Origin: Prinsepia uniflora
Taxonomy: Eukaryota; Streptophyta; Magnoliopsida; Rosales; Rosaceae
Length of the DNA stretch: 64,000 nt
Assembly: GCA_032719365.1 (NCBI GenBank)
Contig: CM064863.1
Span: 16,687,137-16,751,136, forward strand
Direction: 5' to 3'
Shown piece by piece: positions 1 to 11,444 of the stretch (the first letter of the stretch is position 1; the number at the start of each line of letters is the position of its first letter). A program made the translations under genes and the position numbers. The notes beneath the pieces are model-generated. The model was given only the letters and a program-made list of their open reading frames with translations. It had not been told where the DNA came from and made no database searches.

Positions 1-1015
1 TACGGGCCACATGGCAGCTCCATAATTTTCAGATGATTTTGGGTTCCACAAAGGTTGTTCGACCAAGAACACTCCGATGCTTAAGTTAGCTTTGAGAGAG
101 GAAAGGGATATACTTCGAAACGAAGAATCAACCTACCTTGGAAATGAAATGTGCCTTGCTATTTATAGGAAAATCTTGGGAGCCTTGGAGCGTTATGATT
201 GGTCGGTTCAATATTTAATTAGTAAATAATATATTATTATTAAATATATTATTTAATAATTGTAATGATGACTCATCATGATAGTAATGATATTTATTGT
301 ATTTTAATATTAATATTAATTATTCATTATTAAGAATAATGATAATTAACTCTTGGGGAGAATATCAATATTGCGGAAATTTTAACCCGATCAAATAACG
401 TATTTAACTGGTAAATAGATTATTTAATGTGCGGGTGTTTTTCAAATGATCAGCATTATTGTCAGGGGCAATTTGGTCATTTTTGAGAATTACGGGCCAC
501 ATGGCAGCTCCATAATTTTCAGATGATTTTGGGTTCCACAAAGGTTGTTCGACCAAGAACACTCCGATGCTTAAGTTAGCTTTGAGAGAGGAAAGGGATA
601 TACTTCGAAACGAAGAATCAACCTACCTTGTAAATGAAATGTGCCTTGCTATTTATAGGAAAATCTTGGGAGCCTTGGAGCGTTCTGATTGGTCGATTGA
701 ATATTTAATTAGTAAATAATATATTATTTAATAATTGTAATGATGGCTCATCATGATAGTAATGATATTTATTGTATTTTAATATTAATATTAATTATCC
801 ATTATTAAGAATAACGATAATTAACTCTTGAGAAGAATATCAATATTGCGGAGATTTTAACCCGATCAAATAACGTATTTAACTGATAAATAGATTATTT
901 AATGTGCGGGTGTTTTTCAAATGATCAGCGTTATTGCTAGGGACAATTTAGTCATTTTTGGGAATTACGGGTCACGTGGCAGCTCCATAATTTTCGGATG
1001 ATTTTGGGTTCCACA
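1..1015 (-). repeat. Tandem array of truncated Tat-1 LTRs (3' LTR side)
   Basis: Positions 1-50 are the end of one LTR copy, 51-540 is a second copy (490 bp) and 541-1015 a third (475 bp). Each starts AAGGTTGTTCGACC and ends GGTTCCACA. Compared with the 5' LTR at 14377, the copies at 51 and 541 lack the first 95 bp or so and start at the internal GGTTGTTCG. The AA at each junction matches the start of the internal region (AATGCCCCCACAT, from 1016). The array therefore looks like tandem duplication of a truncated LTR plus 2 nt, not like separate insertions. TATA candidates (CTATAAATAG on minus) are at 159-168 and 649-658. The third copy is shortened by a small deletion in its AT-rich tract. 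Confidence 0.85.
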
Positions 1016-1131
1016 AATGCCCCCACATCGATTCGGTATTCAAGGAATCCGGAGGGATGTACTTTGTATGGAATCCTATATTACCGGGTTACCGGTTACT
1101 ATTGGATTTAAGAATTGAGTCAGCGTTTATT

Positions 1132-2730
1132 TGACGATTTGGCCCCAGATTATAAGGGTTAAAAGTTTATTTTTTGTTTTGAATGACTAATCTGTGATTA
1201 GTGGTGTGAATCGGACATAATGTGCAAAATGACCATTTTGCCCCCAAGCGTGGGCAAAATATTGATTTTTAATTCGGACGGTCAAATGGACTTTGGCCGA
1301 TGACCGTGGCGTATTTTGGGACGTCACGTGTTCATAGACAGGTGACACGTTCGATTCCGACACTTGAGGAAGAAGTTATGACGTTCGGAAGTCGAGGGGT
1401 ATTTTGGTAATTTTGAAAGGTAAGGGCAAAATGTTGACTTTTGACTCAGGGGGTCCAAAGGACGAGGGCCAAAAACCGTTACGTAGGTTGAGTCGATAAG
1501 AATTCATAGACAGGCGGCATGCCGAAATCGGAGATTCGACGACGAAGTTATGGTCACGGGAACGAAATCGATTAACCGAACAAACCGGAATTTCGATTAA
1601 AATAATATTAAAATGTGAATAGTGACCGTTGATTGTGAACACTTGGATGAGTGACAAGTGTCACCCATCCCTTGACTTAGGGACCCCTAAAATCTGCTCC
1701 ATGTTTTAAGGAATCCATCATCATTATGTCTTAATCATTTCTTTTTATTATCCCTAATTATACTTAAACACTACTAATCCCCCCTTCACTTACCTTCAAT
1801 CCGTGAATCAAACGGTGAAATTGTTCATGACATTGAGTGATTGAGTGTTCGAAGAGTTTGTTTCTAGCTGAGGGAAAACGCGGGGACATAGAGTGTGAGG
1901 TGAAACCCAAATCGAAAATTTTGGATTTTTGGGGGAAATTCGTAATCGAATTTGCGAGTTGTGGGGGTCCAAATTGAGACTTAATTAAGTCTCCTGGGAC
2001 CATTTCGAATCGACCCGCATCAAAAACAAGGAGAATTGAGTCTGTACTGAGCAAGAACAGAAACTTCAATTCCTACCCGAAATCGAGTTTGGGTTCGTGC
2101 AGTTGGAGGTATGGAAATACGAAATTGATTACGTAAAAACTTTTATTTTACTCTCACGATACTCTCTGTGTGAATTAATTTGAAAAACAGGGATGAATTG
2201 GATGAACCCGATCGCGAAACCCGTTTGAAAGTTCATCGGGGAATTGTTGGATTTTGGTTAAAATTGAAGTTTTTAAAGTTATAGAACCTAAATTAAAATG
2301 GTTTAGATGAAATCAGTTGAAATAACGGAAGAAAACAAGGTCGAATTGACGGAGAACAAATCGGGTCTCAACGCGGGTTTCCAACCCGTTTACCAGATAT
2401 TCGGGTAGAGAAGACGCACTGTAGCAGTTACTGGATGTGTTTCTGGGGAAGTGTTCAACATGTGTTTTACTATACTTGATGTAATGAACATTTTTGGTGT
2501 TGGGTTTGAGACAAACTGACACCGTATCGATACTGTTTCGAGGGTCCGATGGTTTAGGTTATGCTTTAATTTTTTTTTAAATTCCCAAAAAATTGTGGGA
2601 AAATGATATGATATTTTTAGAGTCATTGATGACCTTTCATGATATTTTTGGACAAGATTCGAGATTCCTGGAAAGCGTTGGAAATTACAGAAACGCGTGC
2701 AGCTTGGAAAACGAGCAGTTTGGACGATGC
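1132..2730 (+). mobile_element. Truncated plus-strand LTR of the TGTAACGACCC family, inside Tat-1
   Basis: From about 1132 the sequence follows the same order of landmarks as the plus-strand LTR at 35933: an alternating TAATCTGTGATTAG tract, a GACCATTTTGCCCCC stretch, repeated blocks around GACAGGTGACACGTTC, then the GATGAGTGACAAGTGTCACCCATCC palindrome near 1646-1671. Similarity fades near 2730, before the GAGTGGAC landmark, so only the first half of a roughly 3-kb LTR remains. The start (TGACGATTTGGCC) is a degraded form of the usual TGTAACGACCC. I see no target duplication. It lies between the Tat-1 polypurine side and the antisense ORF. Confidence 0.65.
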
Positions 2731-2738
2731 GTGCTTGC

Positions 2739-3014
2739 ATTGGTAGGCGGGCTCACATTTAATGTGGCTCTTGGTAGTACCACAAATATGCTTGCTACGT
2801 GTCAAGAGTCCGTCGAAGGTGTTTAGAAACTTTGTTGGAGCGGGTGTACAACCAATGCCACGTGGTGGGCGGAGTTTGGCTGAACAGTCGACAGAGATTT
2901 GGTGTTGACTGAGTGCACTTGCGGACCTGACTGGTGAGCATTGGTAGGCTGGATCACATTCACTGTGACTCTTGTTAGTACCACAAATATGCTCGCTATG
3001 CGTCATGGTGCCGA
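2739..3014 (+). repeat. Pair of about 75-bp direct repeats before the antisense ORF
   Basis: A segment beginning CATTGGTAGGC and containing AGTACCACAAATATGCT occurs at 2739-2812 and again at 2940-3014, about 200 bp apart, with roughly 80 percent identity by eye. The second copy runs into the open frame of the antisense ORF. It may be a duplicated leader or exon edge. No function can be assigned. Confidence 0.5.
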
Positions 3015-3835
3015 GAGACCCAGCAAGCTTGCCTTGTGGGAGCGTGGCGGTTCTCGTAGCCTTAGTCCATTCCGAGGGAAAGATATGGAGCTTGAGAAGC
3101 CTGAAGACTTCAAGGAGTGGAAGGCTCGTAATCAAATTGCTTTTCCAGACGATGTCTTTGTGGAGCTTGGCGACAGGTGTTCTTCCATGAAGGCTCTTAA
3201 GCATGGAAGAGGAAAAACCCCTGTCGGCGGTCGGTGGACTAAATTCCACCCTTTGACTATTGGGTGGGGTTTCAAATTCCCGTTCTCGAAGTTTTTCTCC
3301 AAGATTATTGGCCGGATGGGATGCAGCCCTGCTCAACTGGACGTCGATGCTTATCGACACATCATGTGCTTTGAGAAGTTGAACAAGTTTTTTAGCCTGG
3401 GACTCTCGGAAGATGAATTCTGCCATTACTATTTCGTGTCACCCAACGGAGTTACCAGCGGTCGACTTTCTCGAGTCGTACCCAAAGTGGAGCTATTTTT
3501 GAGGGCGGAGTTCAATGACAGCACGTACAAAGTCAATTGTATTGAAGTCGGCGGTGCATGGGATAAACACGCCTCCCCGGACCTGAGGATTGCCTCACAC
3601 TTCCGCTCGTTTGATGAGCTGTATAGTGGGTTTGAAGGTCATCCTGATCTCAAAAAGATCGATATGGCCCTGAAAATTCCCCCAGAGTTCCGAGACATGA
3701 GCTGGCTACTTTCTCCACTTAGAGATTCGAATGGTGGGAGGCCCTCGGACATCCTAATCAAGGAGTGGTTGAGTGCTCCACTACGGTTGAAGAAACCCGT
3801 TATCCAGAAGAGGAATGATAAGCAAGGACCCATTG

Positions 3836-6786
3836 TGTCAGGACCCGTCCCAAATATCACATCGATACCCGGGACGAACCCTGCTCCCGTCTGACAATCA
3901 CACATAAAGTGCCAAAATAACCACAATACCACTATAAGCATAACTATCAGACGAAGGAGTAAATATAATACAACTGTCAGTCAGAGCATAGTTCGACAAA
4001 ATGGGCACAAAATCCTACTATGCTAGTGTGGCAACGAAAGAACGTCAGAAGCTCTATGCCTCGATATCTCCCTCAACGTTCACCCCAGCGCTATCACCAC
4101 GACCTGGAGGGAAAATTTAAAACCAAAAGATGTGAGTGGACTAAAAGAAAGTGAAAGTTTGAAAACCGTTTATTATCAAATCAAAGCTAAGAAACTAGAA
4201 CACTTTGTTCCCTCCGTTTTGAAATCACATGCCTAACTCAGTGATTAAAATAATTATAAACCAAGAAACATCATAAGAAACAGAAACATTATAAAATATC
4301 ATAAGAAACAGAAACACTATAAAATATCATAAGAAGCAGAAACACTATAAAAACACCATTTTCTGATCAAACCTACTGGGTCTATCCGAGTCTTTAAACT
4401 CAACCAGGCCTTAAATGCAATCCTAGTCTTTAAACTCCCGAGTCTTTAAACTCAATAGGCCTATGGGGGTAATATCATAAATATCCGAGTCTTTAAACTC
4501 CCGAGTCTTTAAACTCAATCCGGGCCCGTCCCCCGTCAATCAATATCCGGATCTTTAAACCCATATCCAGATCCAGCAAATCCAATCCAAAGTCTGTGCA
4601 AAACCAATTCGAAATCCACCGCCAAACTCGAATTCGAAATCCCCGGTTCGAAGCCCTTCCGGCGTTCAGAACCGACATTCCGAACCCAAATCCGGAAATC
4701 CATTTTTATACACCAAAAACCACATATAATCACAAATCATTTTTCACAACCCATTTATCATCATCAGAAAACATTTATAAATTTAAATCCTCAAAGATGT
4801 CATCAAGGTCCGAAAACCAGCTTTTCTCGAAAAACGTGTGAAATCCCGGAAATATCTCGAAAAACGTGCAACCATAACAACCACATATAACCATCAACAA
4901 GAAGCATAAAAACACGTTTAATACCGTAAATCATTAATAAAAACAGTTAGGCATGCTCGAAAGAAAAGAAAGAGTCCACTCACAGATCGAAACGAGTCAA
5001 TTGCGCTCCGTGCGCTCCTCGACCGTTTCAGGCGTCTCCCGTCCTGTCAATAGACACCAAATAGGGTCACAATTACATCAAGGATACTCACCCTATTTCC
5101 CCAATTTTTCAGGAATTTAAATAATATTTTATTCATAAACCCTAAACCGTCCGGATTCCCGAACCATCCCGTAACTTCGTCCGATTAACCCGAAAATTAT
5201 ACCATTGGATTCCTTAGAACATTTAGAACTAAAACCATGTTGGAAGCTTGGCCAGATTCCTCCCCACGCGCCTCCACGCGCCGCCCAAAGTGGCTGCGCA
5301 TGGGCCTCACGCGCCTGCTACAGTGCCACCGTCTTCCTCGATCAAACCCGGTTCGTACCAGGCTGCAACCCGGACCGGCGAGAACCATTCTCCGCCGTCC
5401 GGCCACCGTTTCCCCTCCTTTCTTCACCTACAGCTTCGTCCAATCTCAAAGAACTCATCCCCCTCACTCTCTTGGTTCGACTCGACCCACAACTTCACGA
5501 CAGAAGCTCGAAAGAAACCCGTACAAAACTCTGTTTTCCTTCCCAGCCACCCAGTTCTTCCCCCTTCACGGTGGTCATTCTAAAATCCTCCCACGACCTC
5601 ACTGAATCACACACAACTCACAGGAACCCTCGACTCACTCTCTAAGTCCACGATTTCCCGTTTGAAATTCACGACCAAACAGGGTAACAGAGTACCCGCC
5701 GTCGCACCACCCCCACCGTGAACTCCCCCGTCACGGCAACCGTCATAAACTACTCCTAGGACCTCCCTAAACCTCACTTCACTCACCAATCCCCTCGACT
5801 CTAGCTCGAGGTTCACGATTTTCAATTTGAAACTCACGGGAAAAACAGGGGAATAGAACTCACCTTTCGATTCCGTCTCCGCCGTGCGCACCGCCGCGTG
5901 CCACGGTGTTTGTTGGGTCCCCTGCCACCTCCTAAGCCTCCCACTGCCTGGGTTTGAGCCACCTCACGGCGTAGCCACCGCCACAGTCCGCCTTCTCTCT
6001 GTTTTCCCAGAAACTGCAACCGTCCTCCGCCGTGTCCCCGTGCACGATTCCTCCACCGATACGCGACCACCAGATCAATCTTTTCTCTCTGCCACTCTCA
6101 CAAATCACTCTTCACTCTCCCTTGCACATAATCGATCAATCTCTCCCAATTCCTCACTCTCTGTTTTCTGCGTTCGAACCAAATGCACGGTTTTGTTTTT
6201 GAACGGTTTGTGGCCGTGTATATGATACACACTTGTAGAACCCTCTGGTGCCCAGCCACGTGTCCACAATCCCATGGACAACAGCACAAAATATCCTATC
6301 CCACTCAGCCACTTGTCCTAATCTGATTGGCTGAAAAAAAATGACCAAAATACCCCACATTTTAATAATTACCGTTTTGCCCTTGAACGTTCTAGACCCG
6401 TAAATATTCCGTCTGACGTCCGATGACAGCGTGCCGCCTGTCGTTGTGCTCAGGACGTCGAGACCTATCTAACGGTCATCGGTCTACGTGAAAATTATAA
6501 GTCCATTAAAAAGTCAACATTTTTCCTCATTTAGTCAAATTTACGATAACGCCCTCAATCTTCCGTACATCATAACTTTTTCTCCGATTGTCCGAATCGA
6601 ACCTGCCACCTGTCTACGGACTCGTGACGTCCTAAACTACGTCACGGTCAAGGGTCAACAGTCATCCAATCGGTAAATCGAAAAGTCAACTTTTGGCCTA
6701 CTATTCACAAGGGCAAAATCGTCCTTTTATACAAAACTTTTTACAAAATTACATTTTTACCCTTCCCGAAGGTACGGGTTGTTACA
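3836..6786 (-). mobile_element. Solo LTR (2.95 kb) with CATTG target duplication
   Basis: The element begins TGTCAGGACCCGTCCC and ends GGTACGGGTTGTTACA on the plus strand. It is flanked by a perfect 5-bp duplication CATTG (3831-3835 and 6787-6791). It contains no pol and no second LTR, so it is a solo LTR left by LTR-LTR recombination. By comparison with the element at 58595, the sense strand is minus (starting TGTAAC). Landmarks are the CTCCCGTCTGAC block near the left end, GTGAGTGGAC at 4132, GTCCACTCAC at 4974, and a GC-rich stretch at 5260-5450. Short Pro-rich frames between 5200 and 6225 are not convincing genes. Confidence 0.92.
4385..4560. repeat. GAGTCTTTAAACTC-type short tandem repeats in solo LTR
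   Basis: The unit CCGAGTCTTTAAACTC recurs about eight times with spacers. The core GTCTTTAAAC is close to palindromic around TTTAAA. The same repeat occupies the same place in the LTR pair at 59185-59365 and 63290-63465, so it is a subfamily feature. Confidence 0.8.
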
Positions 6787-7727
6787 CATTGGTTCTTTGG
6801 AAAAAAAGCATGCTGAGCAGCTTCATTCCAAGCCTTGCCGCTCTAGTCCTGCGGAGTCATCTAGCAAACGTAAAGCTTCAGACGGTCCCTGTGAAGGTGC
6901 ATCCAAACAACTTAAGAAGCTGAAGGTGATTCCCACCTCCCACTACCCGGCTCATCAAGCGTTGAGAGATGAAGGCCCAGATCGAATAGTGGGGGAGACA
7001 CGGGCATCATCCAAGATTGCTGATGTGATAGGCGCCCACATCCTAACAGAGGACAGTCAAAAAACTGTTTCGCGAGGGGCTTTCGACAAGGTAGTCCAAG
7101 ACCTTAGGATTGCAAAAGCTGGGGACCATAAGTTGGTTGACATGCTTCGGGGAAATGTTGGTTTGGAAGGTGAAAACGAGCGAATGTAAACGCCTTCGAG
7201 AAGCCCGAGACCACTCTAGTCGGAACAACGAAGTTTTGGTCAGAAGAATCCATTCATTGGAAGTCAAAGTGGGCGAGCTGGAGGTGAGCCGTGCAGAGAG
7301 GATTTGGATAGAAAATGAGCGAGATACCGCTCAAGACGAGCTCTCTTTGCTGCACAGAAAGTTGCAGGACTCAGAAGAAACAATCAGACTTTTGGAGGTG
7401 GAGATCCAGAGTCTAAAAGTGGGAAGGCTCCCGGGACGCAATCATTTACAATTTCCGCATGCCCCCACAACTTTGTGCCAAAGACCCACTGAGGCACAAA
7501 AGTTGGACATGGCAAGTTACAGCGGGGTCACCACCAAAGAACGAGAACCAGAGTTGGAGCAAAAGTTTGAGCCTGTTCTGGTACCTGACCCAGAGCTCGA
7601 GACCGGGACCAGGAAGGAAGCTGCCCCTGAGACTGCTGATTCATTATTTCATGACGCTTCCCTACTTTCAGCAGAAGAGTGGGAAGAGTTTAGAAACACG
7701 ATGGGATTTGAAGATTTGCCTCCATAG

Positions 7728-8288
7728 TTCCCTTTTATGCATATTTTGGCTATTGCTTTTTCATTTTTGTATTGAACAACTGGTGTGAGCAATCGACATG
7801 TGATTTGCCAAACACCCTCCAAATGAATGAATAAGAAGAATCACTTAAGTTAAATTGTTGAAACGCAAGTGTTAACTTTCTTATATGTTATGTGTCGAAG
7901 CGAACACTTTTAAATGCCTGTCAATGCATTAGTGTGAGCTCGTTTATATGCCTCTACTGCAACCATGTGTGTATAACAGTGAGTTCTAAATAACTTGTGA
8001 CGTTTAGATGATTAAGTCTTTGGAATGATGCCTTCAGGGAAGGGCTTGTGCTTCCTAAGAGAAGGCTTGAAGTGCTTCAATGAAGAAGACTTAGGGAGCT
8101 TCCAAGAGGAAGGCTTAGGGTGCTTCCTAAGAGGAATGCTTGAGGTGCTTCCTGAAGGAAGGCTTTGTGTGCTCCCTAGTGGAAGGCTTTTGATGCTTCA
8201 CGGAGGAAGGCTTGAGTTCTTCCCGGGGGAATAAAGTGTTTATTTGGCACCAAACAATGACTAGCTTATTATTGAGCTCTAGTTTGCA
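7728..8288. repeat. Tat-1 spacer with short degenerate repeats (8030-8230)
   Basis: This noncoding stretch separates the antisense ORF from the end of integrase. From 8030 to 8230 a degenerate unit of about 24-30 bp recurs some eight times (AGGAAGGCTTAGGGTGCTTCC and variants). It resembles the 25-bp GCTTGGAGTGCTTCGC repeat of Tat-3 (46493-47112), suggesting an ancestral repeat position. No gene is visible. Confidence 0.6.
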
Positions 8289-9260
8289 TTACGCATAATA
8301 TTTTCGGAGGTGATGAGCGTCCATGAAACCACTCACTAACTTCCCGTCCATGGTCTCCAAGGTATAGCTTCCTTTTCCTCCTACTTGGTAGATTCGGTAA
8401 GGTCCTTCCCATGGGGATTTCAGTTTTTGAGACCCTGGACGATTGGGTGCCGCAAACTTTTTCTTGAGAACAAGGTCACCTGGGAGAAAGTGCCGGAGTC
8501 GAGCCTTCTTGTTATAGGAGCTTCTCACTTGCTGCTGGTAGCTGGAGATACGCTTCACCACTTGCTCTCTTAATTCCTCGCTGAGATCAAGTGAAGTTCT
8601 CAGAGCGATGGAGTTGACTACTGGATCATCGAGCTCGGTGAAGGGTGCCGGGACAACAACATGTGGAGGAATGACTGCGGCAGTGCCGTATGCAAGGGTG
8701 AATGGAGACTATCCTGTTGCTCGATGCGGAGTGGTACGGTACACCCAGAGCGTGCCATCCAACTCCTCCTCCCATAAGCCTTTCTTATCATCGAGTTGCT
8801 TCTTGATACAGTCAAGGATCATTTTGTTTGAACCTTCTGCCTGGCCATTACCCTGGGGGTAATATGCAGTTGAAGTGAAAGGTTTGATCTTCCAAAGCTC
8901 AAAGAACTCGTTGATTATGGCGCCAGTGAACTGAGTCCCATTGTCAGTTAGAATGACTTTGGGAAGCCCAAATCGGCAGATAATCTGGCTCCAGATGAAT
9001 TTTTGGACATCAGCCTGGGTTATGGTGGCCAAAGCTTTTGCCTCCACCCACTTAGTGAAGTAGTCAGTGTCGACAATCAAATACTTCTTGCTTGGGATTG
9101 GAGTGCTTGGGAGTGGTCCAACTATGTCAAGTCCCCATTGCATGAATGGCCAAGGGCTTACCTGTGCATGCAACTCTTCCGGTGGTGCCAATTGGTTAGG
9201 CTTGAACCTTTGACATTTGTTGCATTTCTGGGCATATTGCAGAGCTTCCTGGCGTAGAGT
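8289..9260 (-). pseudogene. Tat-1 integrase (broken)
   Basis: Integrase inserts the cDNA copy of the element into chromosomes. The core shows all three catalytic positions: D in WGLDIVGP, D in TDNGTQF, and E in GNGQAEGSNK. The core frame (8709-9191) ends at a premature stop after YRTTPHRATG. The same frame resumes with the C-terminal domain (HFLPGDLVL, SPWEGPYRI, HHLRKYYA) and stops near 8291. The zinc-binding N-terminal region (about 9195-9390) is too damaged to read through. It follows RNase H in the order expected for Ty3/gypsy. Confidence 0.88.
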
Positions 9261-9392
9261 ATGCCAGTAAAATCCTGCACTAAGCGTCTTTTGAGCAAGC
9301 GACCTTCCACCAGAATGATTTCCACAATGTCCTTCATGAACCTATGCCAAGACTTTCAATGTTTCTGGATGCCTCAAGCATAACAAGTTTGG

Positions 9393-10529
9393 TCATGTGA
9401 AGCTCTTTCGAAAGAGCTGGCCCCTGTCGACATAGTATTGCACAACTTTCATCTGGACTTTGCGGGCCTCTAATCGTTCATTAGGCAATATTCCATGCTC
9501 CAGATAGTTGAGGAAAGGATCTTGCCAGCTTGGAGATGAACCAATTTGTCTCACTTCGATCTCCCTCATATCAATACTCCTCTGCCCGAGATACTCAATC
9601 GAGATTGAGCGCTTGAAACGAAAGTCAAGTGATGATGCTAGATTGGCCAACGCATCTGTATTTTCTGCTCGTGGAAGTTGATGAAAAGTAAAATTCGGGA
9701 AAAAAATAAGCATTTCCTGGACCTTGTTATTATATCTGAGCATCCTTGCATCACGTGCGGCATATTCACCGGTTGATTGGTTAGTAATCAATTGCGAATC
9801 CGAATGAATAGCGAGGCGTTTGATTCCCAACTCCTTGGCAAGTGTGAGCCCGCAAATCAAAGCCTCATACTCTGCTTCATTGTTAGAGGCTTTGAATCCG
9901 AACTGTACCGCCTGTTCCATTATTAAGCCATCTGGAGTGATAAGGATAATCCCTGCTCTTGCCCCCTTCTGGTTCGAGGAACCGTCAACAAAGAGTTTCC
10001 ATAGAGGATTGGAAGTTGATGGCTGTAGGGAAGAAGAACTGGCTTCTTGATCCCGTGGCAGAGAAGTGTTGGCGGCCCTGGGGGTTTTGCCAAGCTTATT
10101 GGCCTCTTCCAGTGACGCTAATGTGAATTCCACAACAAAATCCGCTAAGGTCTGACCTTTGATAGCTGTTTGTGGACGATAGAGCAAATCATGCTGACTC
10201 AACTCGATGGCCCATTTCATTAGCCGTGTCGATGCATCGGGTGCATGAAGTAACGAACGGAGCGGATATTCGGTCATGACGATCACCCGATGAGCTTGAA
10301 AGTATGGCCTCAGTTTCTTTGTGGTAACTAGTAATGCCAGAATCAGCCTTTCAAATTTTGGGTATCGTGTCTCAGCATCAAGGAGGGCTTTGGATGTGTA
10401 AAATACAGGAAGCTGGATCCCATTTTCTTCTCGGATAAGTGCAGAGCTTACAGCAACATCTGAAACCCCCAGATACAGAAACAGGTCCTCGTTTTCTTTG
10501 GGCTTCGATAGCAATGGCGGAGATGTCAA
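9393..10529 (-). pseudogene. Tat-1 RNase H region: RT-linked RNase H plus second plant-type RNase H
   Basis: This is the longest open stretch of Tat-1 pol. The N-terminal part is the RT-linked RNase H (FLYLGVSDVAVSSALI, VFYTSKALLDAETRY, ADFVVEF). After a linker, a second RNase H domain shows a D-E-D set: LFVDGSSNQKGA, NNEAEYEALICGL and AIHSDSQLITNQ. This extra archaeal/plant-type RNase H is a known marker of the Tat lineage. The frame is open for 378 codons but is cut off from RT by a stop near 10572 and from integrase by a stop at 9393, so it would not be made as part of a full polyprotein. Confidence 0.9.
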
Positions 10530-10571
10530 GTAGGACTTGAGATCTTGAAATGCTTTCTCGCAACCTTCATC

Positions 10572-11440
10572 CTATTTATCCCTAGACACCTTCTTTACTG
10601 CTTGGAAGAAAGGTCGACACCGGTCAGTTAATTTGGACAGGAACCTATTCAATGCTGCCGCTCGTCCAGTGAGACTTTGAATCTCTTTCAGACTTGATGG
10701 GGATTTCATCTCGAGTATTGCCTTGATTTGCTTTGGGTTTGCTTCGATCCCACGTTGAGTTACAAGGTATCCTAAGAACTTCCATGCTGACACTCCGAAA
10801 GTACATTTCAGAGGGTTGAGCTTCATTTTGTACTTCTTCAGCAAGTTGAAGGTCTCTCGCAAGTTGGCGATATGATCCCTCATTTTTCTCCTTTGACCAT
10901 GATGTCATCCACATAGACCTCCATGGTTTTGCCGATGAGATCCTTGAACATCCGATTGACGAGCCTCTGGCACGTTGCTCCTACATTCTTGAGGCCAATT
11001 GGCATGACCTTGTAGCAGTACACACCTCGGTCGAAGACGAAGGCAGTTTTGTCCTTGTCTCTTTCGTGCATGAAAATCTGATTATAGACCGAGTACGCGT
11101 CCAGGAAGCTCAGCAGCTCATTCCCTGCAGTTGAGTCCATTAAGAGATCGATTCTAGGCAGAGGATAATGATCCTTTGGGCAAGCAAGATTCAGATTGGT
11201 GTAATCGACACAAACTCTCCACCGTCCAGCTTCCTTTTTCTTGACAAGCACAACATTTGCTAGCCATTCAGAGTGCAGAACTTCTTCAATGGATCCAGCA
11301 ACGAGTAACTTGTCAATCTCCTCTTGGATGATAGCAATTTTCTCTGGGGAAAAATTGCGTCTTTTCTGCTAGATCGGCTTGACCAAGCAAAAACTTCTTT
11401 CTCCTCACGTAGGAAGGCTATGAGTTCTTCCTTTTCTATG
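10572..11440 (-). pseudogene. Tat-1 reverse transcriptase (broken)
   Basis: RT copies element RNA into DNA. Visible motifs are WRVCVDYTNLN, the palm aspartate region LSFLDAYSVYNQI, KTAFVF, the catalytic YVDD in MEVYVDDIMVKGEK (about 10890-10925), then the connection region KCTFGVSAWKFLGYLV. The frame at 10880-11251 shifts into 10572-10883 just after YVDD, and the N-terminal 11252-11440 is in a different frame with stops. A stop also separates it from the RNase H block. The variant YSVYNQI (commonly GYHQI) suggests drift. Confidence 0.88.
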
Positions 11441-11444
11441 TCAT

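Larger units (their letters stand above)
2941..7727 (+). pseudogene. Antisense accessory ORF of Tat-1 (putative gypsy-type transposon protein), split by a solo LTR
   Basis: This plus-strand frame is antisense to gag-pol, between integrase and the 3' LTR. The first part (2941-3835) encodes a globular domain with motifs such as FPFSKFFSKIIGRMGCSP, YRHIMCFEKL and FCHYYF. These resemble the plant 'putative gypsy type transposon' domain family (Pfam Transposase_28 as I recall it). The likely start is the ATG at 2998 or 3085, because the frame upstream looks like repeat. At 3836 a 2.95-kb solo LTR interrupts it. Coding resumes at 6787 in the same phase, giving a Lys/Ser-rich linker, then a charged coiled coil (about 7110-7430) and an acidic tail ending EEWEEFRNTMGFEDLPP. 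A second break, a frameshift near 7160-7189, separates the frame ending at 7189 from the one ending at 7727. The role is unknown; similar antisense ORFs occur in other Tat elements. Confidence 0.75.

Noticed and set aside
2623..3426. 267-codon minus-strand frame opposite the antisense ORF
   Set aside because: It mirrors the plus-strand coding frame, which has the domain-like motifs; the minus reading has none.
5205..6225. Several overlapping Pro-rich frames in the solo LTR
   Set aside because: They are short and overlap in all frames of a GC-rich LTR stretch. Equivalent stretches in other family LTRs do not keep the frames.
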